A stretch of 64,000 nt of DNA from Salirhabdus euzebyi (GCF_014207435.1 NZ_JACHGH010000004.1:124001-188000); one strand, 5' to 3'; shown: positions 23,626 to 32,002, counted from the first letter of the stretch. The notes: a model not told the origin generated them from the letters alone. Program-made: numbers and translations.

Positions 23626-24285
23626 ATGAAAGTACGGATTGAATTAGACTATAAAACACCAAAAGGGACAGAGACTTCCTTTATCTCTGATGAAATGAAT
23701 CCAGCGCACGCCCTATTAATTGTGGAAGACTTAGAAAAGACCGGTAGGGTAAAATCTGTTCAATTTATTGATAATCAAGATAGTTCGTGGACAATGAAGG
23801 ATTTAAAGAAATTTATGCAGGGCATTCAAACGGAACCCCATAACGTCACGGTATATTTTGACGGGGGATTCGACATAGGAACAAAAAGGTCAGGCCTTGG
23901 TTGTGCTATTTATTATGAACAAAATGGGAAATCATTCAGACTACGTAAAAATGCACTCGTTGAAGAACTGGATACGAATAACGAAGCGGAATACGCGGCT
24001 TTCCATTTGGCATTAAAAGAACTGGAGCTTTTGGGTGTTCACCATTTACCTGTTACTTTTATTGGGGACTCTCAAGTTGTGATTAACCAAATGAATGAAG
24101 AATGGCCTTGTTACGAAGAGGAATTAAATAAATGGATAGATCGGATTGAAGGAAAACTTGAGGCATTAGGAATTATACCAGAATATCGACTCGTTCCAAG
24201 GAAGAAAAATGGGGAAGCAGATCAGTTGGCCTCCCAAGCCTTAAAAAATGTTGACATAATGAGCACAATCGAAATAACGAAGTAA
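23626..24285 (+). CDS. RNase H-like protein (YpeP-type)
   Basis: A 219-residue protein with a short N-terminal region (about 1-70) and a C-terminal RNase HI fold. The DEDD residues are visible: VYFDGGFDIGTKRSGLGCAIYY, NNEAEYAAFHLAL, FIGDSQVVINQM and GEADQLASQAL. It likely acts on RNA-DNA hybrids, though B. subtilis YpeP-type proteins show little or no such activity in published work. ATG 23626 follows AAAGGTGG; an ATG twenty codons upstream lacks a ribosome site. Confidence 0.85.
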   Translation: MKVRIELDYKTPKGTETSFISDEMNPAHALLIVEDLEKTGRVKSVQFIDNQDSSWTMKDLKKFMQGIQTEPHNVTVYFDGGFDIGTKRSGLGCAIYYEQNGKSFRLRKNALVEELDTNNEAEYAAFHLALKELELLGVHHLPVTFIGDSQVVINQMNEEWPCYEEELNKWIDRIEGKLEALGIIPEYRLVPRKKNGEADQLASQALKNVDIMSTIEITK

Positions 24286-24315
24286 ACAGGTGTCATTTTT
24301 GGTGCCTGTTTTATT
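24285..24315 (+). terminator. intrinsic terminator
   Basis: AACAGGTGTC (24285-24294) pairs with GGTGCCTGTT (24301-24310), including G-T pairs, then TTATT. It separates the RNase H-like gene from the ABC operon. Confidence 0.7.
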
Positions 24316-24396
24316 CTATTTACAATTACCAAAAATAGTTATATAATTTTTGTGAATAAAAAAATAAAATATTCATATGTTCAAGAGGGTGATAAA

Positions 24397-25002
24397 ATGG
24401 TTAAAGGATTTAATGAACAGGAGAGACAAACAATATATAAAAAATTAAGTGAGGAAGGGAAAAAGCTATTTAGTGTATTTGGCGTGAAAAAAACAAGTAT
24501 TGCACAGTTAACGAAAGCGGCGGGAATTGCACAAGGGACTTTTTATCAGTTTTTTTCCTCAAAGGAAAAGTTATTCTTTGCAATAATGGAAGAAGAAGAG
24601 GCTGAAATCAAAGAGAAAATATTGGTCAAGGTTAGTGAGGAACGAATGACACGGCAAGCGTTTAAAGAAATGCTGCTATACAGTATAGAGCTGATTGATG
24701 AAAAGCCTATTATTAAAAGCTTATTTCAAGGAGAGGACATCGAACAGCTTATGCGTAAGCTTCCCCCTGAAAAAATTCAACAGCACATACAGGAAGATGA
24801 ATGGGTACTTTCCCCGTTATTAAGAAAATGGCAGGAGAACGGTATTCTGATTGATAAGGATCCAGAAGTGATTACCGGGGTTATCCGAGGATTTTTTATG
24901 ATGCTTCTTCATAAAAAGGAAATTGGGGAAGAGGTATATCATGAAGCTGTTGATCTACTTGCGGAAAGTTTGGCGTTGGGTATAGTACGAGGTGGAGAGT
25001 AA
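24397..25002 (+). CDS. TetR-family regulator of the downstream ABC exporter
   Basis: A 201-residue TetR protein. The helix-turn-helix reads KKTSIAQLTKAAGIAQGTFY followed by QFFSSKEKLFFAIM. GAGGGTG precedes ATG 24397. It is the first gene of a co-directional set with an ABC ATPase and two permeases, spaced one base or overlapping. It is therefore most likely the local regulator of that exporter, probably with autoregulation. The ligand is unknown. Confidence 0.9.
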   Translation: MVKGFNEQERQTIYKKLSEEGKKLFSVFGVKKTSIAQLTKAAGIAQGTFYQFFSSKEKLFFAIMEEEEAEIKEKILVKVSEERMTRQAFKEMLLYSIELIDEKPIIKSLFQGEDIEQLMRKLPPEKIQQHIQEDEWVLSPLLRKWQENGILIDKDPEVITGVIRGFFMMLLHKKEIGEEVYHEAVDLLAESLALGIVRGGE

Positions 25003-25003
25003 T

Positions 25004-25858
25004 ATGATAGAGGTGAAAGAGTTAGTTTATCAATACCCTAGTAAAAAAGAGGCTACGATAAAAAATTTGACTTTCAACGTAAACAAAGGTGAAATTTTTG
25101 GGTTTTTAGGTCCTTCTGGTGCTGGGAAGAGTACGACTCAGAAAATATTAATTGGTATTTTAAAAGGATATAAGGGAACTGTCAAAATAAATGGTCACGA
25201 ATTAAAAGATTTAGATGCTTCTTACTATGAGCAAATTGGAGTCGGTTTTGAGTTTCCGAATTTTTATCAAAAGTTTACGGGACTTGAAAACTTAACTTTC
25301 TTTGGTCGATTATATAAAAAAGCAACGTTAGACCCTAAAGAGCTGTTAGAAAGTGTTGGGCTTTCAGATGCGGCTAATGTGAAGTTTGGTAATTATTCAA
25401 AAGGGATGAAAATGCGATTGAATTTCTGTCGTGTTTTATTAAATAATCCGGATATTTTATTTCTTGATGAACCGACTTCTGGATTAGATCCAGTTAATGC
25501 AAAAAAATTAAGACTTCTAATCCAAGCAGAGAAGGAAAAAGGGAAAACAATTATCATTACAACACACAACATGAATACAGCGGAGGAAATCTGTGATCGT
25601 GTTGCTTTTATCGTGGAAGGTGAAATTGCATTAATAGATTCACCAAAACAACTAAAAGTGAAAAACGGTAAAAAGGAGTTAAAAGTGGAATATCGTGAGC
25701 AAGAAATTGTGAAAACCCGAACCTTCCCTATACGTAATCTAGCAGAAGAGACTATGTTTCAACACATTTTAAAAAATAATGAAATTATCACTATGCATAC
25801 ACAGGAAGCAACGTTAGAGGATATATTTATTCAAACGACAGGCAGGAAGCTCGTATGA
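25004..25858 (+). CDS. ABC exporter ATP-binding protein
   Basis: A 284-residue ABC-2-type exporter ATPase. Walker A is GPSGAGKST, the signature is YSKGMKMRL, Walker B is ILFLDEPTSGLDP, and the switch His is in ITTHNMNTAEE. The C-terminal ~60 residues form the usual small extension. It is adjacent to two membrane genes, and the first permease overlaps its stop by four bases (ATGA). The signature differs from LSGGQ, as in several drug/fluoroquinolone-type exporters. Its ribosome site lies at the end of the TetR gene. Confidence 0.92.
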   Translation: MIEVKELVYQYPSKKEATIKNLTFNVNKGEIFGFLGPSGAGKSTTQKILIGILKGYKGTVKINGHELKDLDASYYEQIGVGFEFPNFYQKFTGLENLTFFGRLYKKATLDPKELLESVGLSDAANVKFGNYSKGMKMRLNFCRVLLNNPDILFLDEPTSGLDPVNAKKLRLLIQAEKEKGKTIIITTHNMNTAEEICDRVAFIVEGEIALIDSPKQLKVKNGKKELKVEYREQEIVKTRTFPIRNLAEETMFQHILKNNEIITMHTQEATLEDIFIQTTGRKLV

Positions 25859-26553
25859 GATTACTAGAAACATTCAAAATGGATGTCCAATTTCAACTAC
25901 GTCACGGATTTTATTATGCGTATGCACTCGTTACCTTATTTTATATTGGTTTATTACTTTTCATTCCCGAAAGTTTTGTGCAAACGGCTTCCATTATGAT
26001 CGTATTTACGGATCCTTCTGTATTAGGATTCTTCTTTGTCGGAGGATTGGTTTTATTGGAAAGAGATCAATCTATATTTAATACGTTATTTGTTACTCCC
26101 TTACAGGTTAAGGAGTACATTTGGAGTAAGGTGTTGTCGTTAACTTGTTTGGCAACCATCACAAGCACCATCCTATTTATGATTATACATCAGGGAACGT
26201 TTTATTTTGTTCCGTTTATTCTTGCAGTATTGTTATGCTCCTTATTCTTTACACTGTTAGGGATTATTTTGGCTGTTCGAGTATCAACTGTTAATGCATT
26301 TTTGTATGCATCACCTATCTTCGTCATTATCTTTTATTTACCTTTGCTTAGCTTTTTTGGAGTCTACCATTCTGACTTATTTTATATGCTGCCAACCAAA
26401 TCAATCCTTATTTTGATGGAAGGTGCATTTACAGATCTATCCTTAATGAATTATGTTTTTCCCATACTGATTTGTATTTTTTGGATTGGGATAGCTTATA
26501 TATGGGCTTTTCAATCTTTTTACCAATTTTTAAAAACAAAGTGCTTTAGTTAA
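25855..26553 (+). CDS. ABC-2-type permease, first subunit
   Basis: A 232-residue membrane protein with six hydrophobic segments, starting with a basic/amphipathic N terminus (LLETFKMDVQFQLRHGFYY) as in ABC-2 permeases. It overlaps the ATPase gene by four bases, so translation is coupled. With the next gene it probably forms a heterodimeric channel. The substrate cannot be read from sequence; the layout resembles fluoroquinolone-type export systems. Confidence 0.85.
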   Translation: MRLLETFKMDVQFQLRHGFYYAYALVTLFYIGLLLFIPESFVQTASIMIVFTDPSVLGFFFVGGLVLLERDQSIFNTLFVTPLQVKEYIWSKVLSLTCLATITSTILFMIIHQGTFYFVPFILAVLLCSLFFTLLGIILAVRVSTVNAFLYASPIFVIIFYLPLLSFFGVYHSDLFYMLPTKSILILMEGAFTDLSLMNYVFPILICIFWIGIAYIWAFQSFYQFLKTKCFS

Positions 26554-26563
26554 GGCGGAATAT

Positions 26564-27289
26564 ATGATGATAAATAAAATGGTTGTTCTATCCTTAGGAG
26601 ATTGGAAGAATATTCAGCGAGACCCATTGTTGATATTTACAATGATTGGTACTTTGTTATTGGCAGCTCTCGTTCGATTTGGACTTCCACAATTAACAGT
26701 CTTATTGCAAACACACACAACTTTTAACCTAGAAGAGCATTATCGCTTAATTGTTAGCTTGGTTTTATTAATGACACCGCTTATGATTGGGATGCTTTAT
26801 GGATTTATGATTTTAGATGAGCGGGATGAAGAGGTACTACTATACTACTCGGTAACTCCTTTGACAAAAACAGGTTATCTATTTTGTCGATTATTGGTCC
26901 CTATGGTTTTGACCTTTACTTTATCGTTTGTCGTGGTGTTCATTCAAGGTGTAGTAGAGTGGAATTTCTTATCGTTTATACCAATTGCTTTATTGCTTGC
27001 CATTCAGGCACCTCTCATTACGATGATGATGGCAAGCTTGGCATCGAATAAAGTGGAGGGATTAGCGCTAACAAAAGTAATTAACCTGTGCGTTTTAGCC
27101 CCCCTTATTGATTATGCTGTTAGTCATCCTATAGCTAAGGTAGTTGCGATTTTTCCAGTATACTGGCCTGCATTAGCGTTTCAAAGTGGAGAGGATACCA
27201 ATTGGAGTGGAATGGTGCTTGTTGGGTTAGTGGTTGCTTTGTTATGGTTTGTATTACTAAATAAAATGTTTCAAAGAAAAATTGGGTAA
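26564..27289 (+). CDS. ABC-2-type permease, second subunit
   Basis: A 241-residue membrane protein with about six helices and the same N-terminal arrangement as the preceding subunit (VVLSLGDWKNIQRDPLLIF). The motif LDERDEEVLLYYSVTPLTKTGYL matches the cytosolic loop of this permease group, and the first subunit has the similar LERDQSIFNTLFVTPLQVKEY. It ends 38 bases before the msrA selenoprotein gene, so the latter may be partly co-transcribed. Confidence 0.85.
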   Translation: MMINKMVVLSLGDWKNIQRDPLLIFTMIGTLLLAALVRFGLPQLTVLLQTHTTFNLEEHYRLIVSLVLLMTPLMIGMLYGFMILDERDEEVLLYYSVTPLTKTGYLFCRLLVPMVLTFTLSFVVVFIQGVVEWNFLSFIPIALLLAIQAPLITMMMASLASNKVEGLALTKVINLCVLAPLIDYAVSHPIAKVVAIFPVYWPALAFQSGEDTNWSGMVLVGLVVALLWFVLLNKMFQRKIG

Positions 27290-27327
27290 AATAATACTCA
27301 TTAGAAGACTTATAGAAAGGAGACGAC

Positions 27328-27975
27328 ATGAACTTTAATTTACAAGCAAAAAACATCCAAACAGCAACATTTGGAATGGGTTGATTTTGGGGTCCTGATG
27401 CTCGGTTCGGGCATTTAACTGGGGTAGTACGTACACGGGTTGGTTACTCTGGGGGAACTTCACTTAATCCGACCTATCGTCAAATGGGTGATCATTCGGA
27501 GACGTTGGAAATTGATTTTGACTCAGATATTGTTACGTATGAAGAAATTTTACATGAATTTTGGGCAAATCATGATGCGGCAAAAGATCGCCATTATAAG
27601 GGGCGTCAATATTTATCCATACTGCTTTTTCATGATCAGGAGCAAAAAGGTACCGCAGAAAAGGTAAAGGAAGAATGGGAGCAAAAGTTGAAAGGAGAAA
27701 TCCTTACAGAACTTCAAGCCTATTCCACATTCCATTTGGCAGAGGAATACCATCAGAAGTATTACTTAAAAAGATTTAAGAAAGCAGTAGAAGCGGTTCA
27801 AAGCATTTTTTCTAATCATGATGCTTTTGTCCATTCTACCATTGCAGCTCGTTTAAATGGGTTCGTTAAAGGGTTTGGGAAAATGGATCAATTGAAAGAA
27901 GATGTGAAAACCTGGGGACTACCTATTAATGATGAGCAAGTATTGCTAAACATTTTAAATAATATTCGGTGGTAA
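27328..27975 (+). CDS. msrA: peptide methionine sulfoxide reductase A, selenoprotein form (in-frame TGA = Sec19)
   Basis: With TGA 27382-27384 read as selenocysteine the gene encodes a 215-residue MsrA from ATG 27328 (GAAAGGAGA upstream). The family motif GCFWG appears as GMG-Sec-FWGPDARFG, and VGYSGGTSLNPTY and LEIDFDSDIVTYEEIL follow. MsrA reduces methionine-S-sulfoxide; Sec at this position raises the rate in known selenoprotein MsrAs. The protein contains no cysteine at all, so no resolving Cys exists and an external reductant must regenerate the enzyme. The residue after GP is Asp where many MsrAs have Glu. A hairpin with loop GGTTC follows the TGA (27397-27415). Without read-through translation stops after 18 codons, and no downstream start would keep the active site. 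Confidence 0.93.
27397..27415 (+). promoter_or_regulatory. SECIS-like hairpin of msrA
   Basis: GATGCTC (27397-27403) pairs with GGGCATT (27409-27415), seven pairs with two G-T, loop GGTTC. The loop begins 20 bases after the TGA and holds the GGU typical of bacterial SECIS loops recognised by SelB. Confidence 0.82.
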
Positions 27976-27985
27976 GACTAGTAAA

Positions 27986-28015
27986 GGGAAATCATTAAAT
28001 GGTTTCTCTTTTTTT
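27986..28015 (+). terminator. terminator after msrA
   Basis: GGGAAATC (27986-27993) pairs with GGTTTCTC (28001-28008) using G-T pairs, followed by seven T. Confidence 0.75.
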
Positions 28016-28053
28016 ATAGCTTATTTCGTAAAGATTGTGTCGTTTATATCATA

Positions 28054-28234
28054 GTTGATGGAAACTGCGAAGTAATTTGATGTGTGCAAATCCAACCGCT
28101 ACGGAAATACACTACGCGCACCTTAGGGCTCGTGCTGAGCCTTCTCACTCGCACAGAACGCTCGCTGTTGGGTCTCAACGTCTTCGCTGTCCCGTAGGGA
28201 GTCTACGTGTATTTCCTTCGCTAAGCATGTGCTT
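28054..28234. repeat. palindromic repeat, family A, copy 1 (long form)
   Basis: The sequence from TTGATGGAAACTGC to GAAGCATGTGCTT-like end is repeated at 53552-53705. Its arms GGAAATACACTACG (28103-) and CTACGTGTATTTCC (28203-28216) are inverted. Between them are ACCTTAGGGCTCG, CTCACTCGCA and an insert with TCTTCGCTGTCCCGTAGGGA that the second copy lacks. It is more GC-rich than its surroundings and has no open frame. Confidence 0.8.
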
Positions 28235-28350
28235 ATCTTTAATGTACGGATGAATTGGGCAAAAGAAAGTTAAAAATATAGGCTTAGTAGGAAGTATTAT
28301 CTAACATCCTACATGGTTTACCACTATTCTTGAATCAGTAAATAAATCTT

Positions 28351-28475
28351 AGCGTAGGCAGAATACGCAGACTCCTACGGGATTGCACGTGTCTGAAGAC
28401 CCCGCAGCGGTGCTTTTCCGTGAGGAGGCTGAGGCCGTGCCCGTGGAAAGCGAAGTATTATGCCGAAGCGGCCGT
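28351..28475. repeat. Bacillaceae-type palindromic repeat, family B
   Basis: ACGCAGACTCCTACGGGA at one side and CCCGTGGAAAGCGAAGTA at the other, around a core with GACCCCGCAGCGGTGC and GAGGAGGCTGAGGC. This layout (ACTCCTGCGGGA...GACCCCGCAG...GGAGGCTC...GGAAAGCGAAG...TGCCGAAGCGGC) is one I recall as common between genes in Bacillus-group chromosomes. It has no open frame. Confidence 0.75.
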
Positions 28476-28645
28476 ATAGCACTCGTCATAATGCAAACCT
28501 ATAGTTACTTAGCAGTTTAAATAAATAAATAAATAATCAATGTTGAAAAGGTTTTTTTATAGTAATCAATTTACAGTTTTATACAAAAGTGATATCATTT
28601 TAATATAAAAATGAAATATAAAATACGGGAAAGTGAGTGAGGAAT

Positions 28646-29491
28646 ATGCAAGAGAGAAAAGCTTGGAGTATAAACGGCTTTTTAGGTATTATCATCCTTC
28701 TTGGATTAATTGGGGGAGCGGCTTATTTTATTATTCAACAAGAAATCGTACCAGCTATTCTTTTATTAATCTTGGCCATTTTTTTAGGCAGTGGAATTAC
28801 CATTGTACAACCCAATCAGTCAGTTGTTGTTACATTTCTAGGAAAATATATGGGAAGTATACGTGAGGCAGGAATTTTTGTTACCATTCCATTTTCCATA
28901 CGCCGAACCATTTCTCTAAGAGTTCGTAACTTTAATAGTAAAAAGTTGAAGGTGAATGACGTAGAAGGTAATCCAATTGAAATTGCTGCTGTTATTGTAT
29001 TTAAAGTAGTAGATGCGGCAAAAGCGGTGTTTGATGTCGATCAATACGAACAGTTTGTGGAAATACAAAGTGAAACGGCAGTAAGACATGTGGCAACCAA
29101 ATATCCATACGACACTTATGAGGATGATATACTTTCTTTAAGAGGGAATGCTGAGGAAGTTTCTAATGAATTGACAAGAGAGCTGCAAGATCGTCTGAAA
29201 GTAGCCGGTGTGGAAGTAATTGAGGCTCGGCTTACTCACCTTGCTTATTCAACGGAAATTGCTCAAGCAATGTTACAACGTCAACAAGCAGCAGCAATAA
29301 TTTCTGCTAGAAAGCTAATTGTTGATGGAGCTGTAGGTATGGCTCAAGATGCGATCATGCGACTAGAAAAAGAGGGGCTAGTGGACTTAGATGATGAACG
29401 TCGAGTATCTATGATCAATAATTTACTTGTAACGATTGTTTCGGAAAAAGGAACACAGCCTGTTGTTAACACGGGGAGTCTTTACCAATAA
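28646..29491 (+). CDS. SPFH-domain membrane protein
   Basis: A 281-residue protein with two N-terminal hydrophobic segments and an SPFH/band-7 domain: ITIVQPNQSVVVTFLGKYMGSI, the DV.GN..EI strand, YEQFVEIQSETAVRHVATKYPYD, then helical LQDRLKVAGVEVIEARLTHLAYSTEIAQAMLQRQQA. Such proteins assemble into membrane rings that organise microdomains or proteases. I start at ATG 28646; GTG 28637 three codons earlier is possible. It is followed after 38 bases by a small ribbon-helix-helix gene, an arrangement I recall as common in bacilli. Confidence 0.88.
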   Translation: MQERKAWSINGFLGIIILLGLIGGAAYFIIQQEIVPAILLLILAIFLGSGITIVQPNQSVVVTFLGKYMGSIREAGIFVTIPFSIRRTISLRVRNFNSKKLKVNDVEGNPIEIAAVIVFKVVDAAKAVFDVDQYEQFVEIQSETAVRHVATKYPYDTYEDDILSLRGNAEEVSNELTRELQDRLKVAGVEVIEARLTHLAYSTEIAQAMLQRQQAAAIISARKLIVDGAVGMAQDAIMRLEKEGLVDLDDERRVSMINNLLVTIVSEKGTQPVVNTGSLYQ

Positions 29492-29529
29492 GTAAGCTTC
29501 TATAAGGAGTATAAAAATGAGGGTTTTTG

Positions 29530-29700
29530 ATGACTAAGAAAAAAAATTTCCCACTTCGAATAGATCCGAAGCTATATGAGGTTCTACAAGTATGGGCAAA
29601 AGACGAATTTCGAAGCGTCAATAGTCATGTTGAGTTTTTACTTAAAGAAGCAGCAAAAAAGGCAGGGCGTTTTCCAAAGGATGGGGAAAATAATAAATAA
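29530..29700 (+). CDS. Arc-like ribbon-helix-helix protein (56 aa)
   Basis: A 56-residue protein: MTKKKNFPLRIDPKLYEVLQ then VWAKDEFRSVNSHVEFLLKEA and a basic tail. The pattern strand (PLRID)-helix-SxNxxxExLL-helix is that of Arc/CopG ribbon-helix-helix DNA-binding proteins. GAGGG at 29519-29523 precedes ATG 29530. It lies just after the SPFH gene and is likely co-transcribed. It could be a regulator of the SPFH unit or an orphan; no toxin gene is next to it. A six-codon frame (ATG 29517) overlaps its start. Confidence 0.82.
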   Translation: MTKKKNFPLRIDPKLYEVLQVWAKDEFRSVNSHVEFLLKEAAKKAGRFPKDGENNK

Positions 29701-29723
29701 AAACCAGCAAAAGTATGTGAAGG

Positions 29724-29754
29724 GCAGCCTAATTTTTTTGGAGGTTGCTTTTTC
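29724..29754 (+). terminator. terminator after the ribbon-helix-helix gene
   Basis: GCAGCCT (29724-29730) pairs with AGGTTGC (29742-29748), one G-T, then five T. Confidence 0.75.
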
Positions 29755-29834
29755 TTTACAGTTTTTTGAAACTATTCTTCCATTCCCTTCGTAAATAAAG
29801 TTGGATGCCTGTTGTTGATGAAGGGAGTGTCACT

Positions 29835-30404
29835 TTGTTAATCGTACTTGGAATTGCGTTTGGTTTCTTTATTCTCGTATTGGTCCTAGCGGATAAGTTT
29901 ACACCCATGTCCAATATGCTAAGTTCTTTTAAAAAAGGTACCTACGAAAAACTGCTCATTGGTTTATCGATAGCTTCCATTCTACTTATCTCCTTAGGAA
30001 TTTACTTCAAGCTAACCTATCAACCTCCTTTTTTAGATGTAACTGTGGAAGATAAAAACTACACAATATTTGGTGATATTGGTGAATTTGGATATTTTGC
30101 AGACTCGCTCATTTATCAAAACATAGAAACGAATATTTGGCTTGTATCTTGGCATGAGTTAACGAATAACCAAATTCAACTTCTATTAGAATATCCATCT
30201 GGTAAAGAAGAAATTTGGGAACCCCAAATAACAAAAGTAGATACAACATTGTTGCAAATACCAAATTATGATCAAAGCAAAATAACAGGCCTTTATCAGC
30301 TATCCTCATTTAGTTTTAACGAAGAAGGAAACATAAGAGTAAGTATTCTGAAACAGGAAAAAATAGTAGGGGATTTTATTTTAAAGGTTAAAAGTGATGA
30401 TTAA
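29835..30404 (+). CDS. hypothetical membrane protein with extracytoplasmic domain
   Basis: A protein of about 189 residues with two helices (LLIVLGIAFGFFILVLVLA and LLIGLSIASILLISLGIYF) and a C-terminal domain of about 125 residues rich in beta strands (YTIFGDIGEFGYFADS, LLEYPSGKEEIWEP). I start at TTG 29835 because GGGAG lies before it; ATG 29805 lacks a ribosome site. I do not recognise a family, and no neighbour explains it. Confidence 0.6.
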   Translation: MLIVLGIAFGFFILVLVLADKFTPMSNMLSSFKKGTYEKLLIGLSIASILLISLGIYFKLTYQPPFLDVTVEDKNYTIFGDIGEFGYFADSLIYQNIETNIWLVSWHELTNNQIQLLLEYPSGKEEIWEPQITKVDTTLLQIPNYDQSKITGLYQLSSFSFNEEGNIRVSILKQEKIVGDFILKVKSDD

Positions 30405-30476
30405 TGAGGATCAAGCACAAAGGTCAATTTATTCAGTCTCAAATTGCCTGCTCATTTTCTTTGAAATAATTAAAAC

Positions 30477-30517
30477 AAAAAGCTTTCTATGGTTGTCGCC
30501 ACCATAGAAAGCTTTTT
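30477..30517. terminator. bidirectional terminator
   Basis: AAAAAGCTTTCTATGGT (30477-30493) and ACCATAGAAAGCTTTTT (30501-30517) form a 17-pair stem; it separates two convergent genes. Confidence 0.92.
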
Positions 30518-30519
30518 GT

Positions 30520-31347
30520 TTAGCTTATTAAATATTCCTTCAATGCTTGTTGTAATGTTGCTAATGTTTTCGTGTTTTGTATTATGTTAGTACCAAGTTC
30601 AATGGCCATTTTTTTCACTACTTCTTTTCTTAAACCTGTAATGACAGAATGGCAGCCCATCATGGCCGCACCGTCAATAATTTTCTTTAATTCATAAATC
30701 TCTTCCGTTTCCATATCTACGACCCCAGATAAATCAAGAATGAGAGTTTGAATATGGGTTCTACCAATTTCCGTTAGTACTTTTTCCTGTAACGTGGTCA
30801 TTCGATTATGATCAATAGTACCGATTAATGGTAGGATACTAATACTATTGTTAATCGGGATAATAGGAACAGAAAGGTTTTTAACTAGCTCTTTTTGAGC
30901 CTGGATAAGAGAATCTTTATATGTAGAGTAACGAATAAAAAACGTGTTAAGAAATTCATCTACCCGATTGTTAATTTGTTTTTCGAGTTGAAAAAATTCT
31001 TCAACCGTATAATGGTTTGAAAATTCAGTGTACTTTTGAATAAAGTTCCACAATGTTCGACGAATAGCCTGAACCCATTCTAACTTAAATGATAATTCCA
31101 TGGCGTGTGTCGCCCATGCTATACCTTCCTGCTTAGCAAAAACTCGTAAATTTTCATCCTGTCCCTCCATAATATAAATGACTAAATGATGCGCGTTGTT
31201 TACAAGATCTACATTTCCAATCCGTAAAATTTGATCGATTTGTTCCCTTACATTCACCGCTTCTGTCAATAATGTACTTTCAAATTTTTTTCTGTTAGCC
31301 TTATAAAAATCTTTTAGGTCAAAAGATTGCTGAAACAAAAAATCCAT
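30520..31347 (-). CDS. STAS-domain protein (RsbR-like)
   Basis: A 275-residue protein. The N-terminal ~150 residues are helical and resemble the variable globin-like part of RsbR proteins; the C-terminal STAS domain (about 160-275) reads ISILPLIGTIDHNRMTTLQEKV, TLILDLSGVVDMETEEIYELKKI and GCHSVITGLRKEVV. The position that RsbT phosphorylates in RsbR (DLSGV then a Thr) is represented by DMETEE. RsbR paralogues form the stressosome upstream of SigB. GGGGGA precedes ATG 31347. It is single and convergent with the preceding gene. Confidence 0.85.
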   Translation of the reverse strand: MDFLFQQSFDLKDFYKANRKKFESTLLTEAVNVREQIDQILRIGNVDLVNNAHHLVIYIMEGQDENLRVFAKQEGIAWATHAMELSFKLEWVQAIRRTLWNFIQKYTEFSNHYTVEEFFQLEKQINNRVDEFLNTFFIRYSTYKDSLIQAQKELVKNLSVPIIPINNSISILPLIGTIDHNRMTTLQEKVLTEIGRTHIQTLILDLSGVVDMETEEIYELKKIIDGAAMMGCHSVITGLRKEVVKKMAIELGTNIIQNTKTLATLQQALKEYLIS

Positions 31348-31581
31348 ACTGGTTCCCCCTTGGAATTTAAGTGCTTCTTTTCTAAAGTTCTCCTAAACTA
31401 CTAATTGAAAAATATGTAATTATTATATCCCGAGTAGTAGACTTAATTTTTATTTATCATATTGGAAAAATGTGTTTTTTTCAATACTAGTACTTTTTTA
31501 AACCCTATAAAAACAGCAGGTATTGGTTATACTCAATTTACGATATAATATAACAAAGTAGGTAAAGGTGGGAGACTCGAC

Positions 31582-31977
31582 ATGCAAAAAATTCATGCGT
31601 TTTTTATGTTTGAAGGCAATGCAGAAGAAGCGATGGAATTTTACACATCTTTGTTCTACAATTCCGAAATCAGAAGTATTTCTCGTTATGGGAAAAACGA
31701 AGCTGGGGAAGAAGGCAAGGTGGAGAATGCGATATTCACTCTAAAAGGCCAGGAATTCATGTGTACCGACAGTGTCGTGAATCACGAATTTTCTTTTACA
31801 CCTTCTATTTCCTTTTATGTAACGTGCGACCATGAAGAAGAAATAAATGGCGCATTTGAACAACTATCCGAACACGGGAAAATCTTAATGCCATTAGCTA
31901 CTTATCCCTTCAGTAAAAAGTTCGGTTGGTTAGAGGATCGATTTGGTGTTTCTTGGCAATTAACACTACCTCACTAA
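31582..31977 (+). CDS. VOC-superfamily protein (PhnB-like)
   Basis: A 131-residue protein of the PhnB/3-demethylubiquinone-methyltransferase-like VOC group, which are not methyltransferases in practice. It reads HAFFMFEGNAEEAMEFYTSLF, then ISFYVTCDHEEEINGAFEQL and LPLATYPFSKKFGWLEDRFGVSWQL. The GW-x-x-D-x-FGVSWQL ending is typical. GTGGGAG precedes ATG 31582. It leads a run of co-directional genes (HEAT-like, GNAT, amidase). Confidence 0.88.
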   Translation: MQKIHAFFMFEGNAEEAMEFYTSLFYNSEIRSISRYGKNEAGEEGKVENAIFTLKGQEFMCTDSVVNHEFSFTPSISFYVTCDHEEEINGAFEQLSEHGKILMPLATYPFSKKFGWLEDRFGVSWQLTLPH

Positions 31978-32002
31978 TCAAAATAGAGGGGGAAATTTTA
32001 CA

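Larger units (their letters stand above)
28016..28645. other. 630-bp non-coding stretch holding two palindromic repeats
   Basis: The region between msrA and the SPFH gene contains the repeats at 28054-28234 and 28351-28475 and a short TAAA run near 28520. Apart from these it is AT-rich and shows no gene. The last 50 bases probably hold the SPFH promoter, but no clear boxes were found. Confidence 0.6.

Noticed and set aside
28016-28645. Insertion sequence or transposon remnant
   Set aside because: Palindromic repeats are present, but no transposase fragment or IS-type terminal repeat was seen.
29576-29794. Plus-strand frame overlapping the ribbon-helix-helix gene
   Set aside because: Lacks a ribosome site, overlaps a better-supported gene and runs through its terminator.
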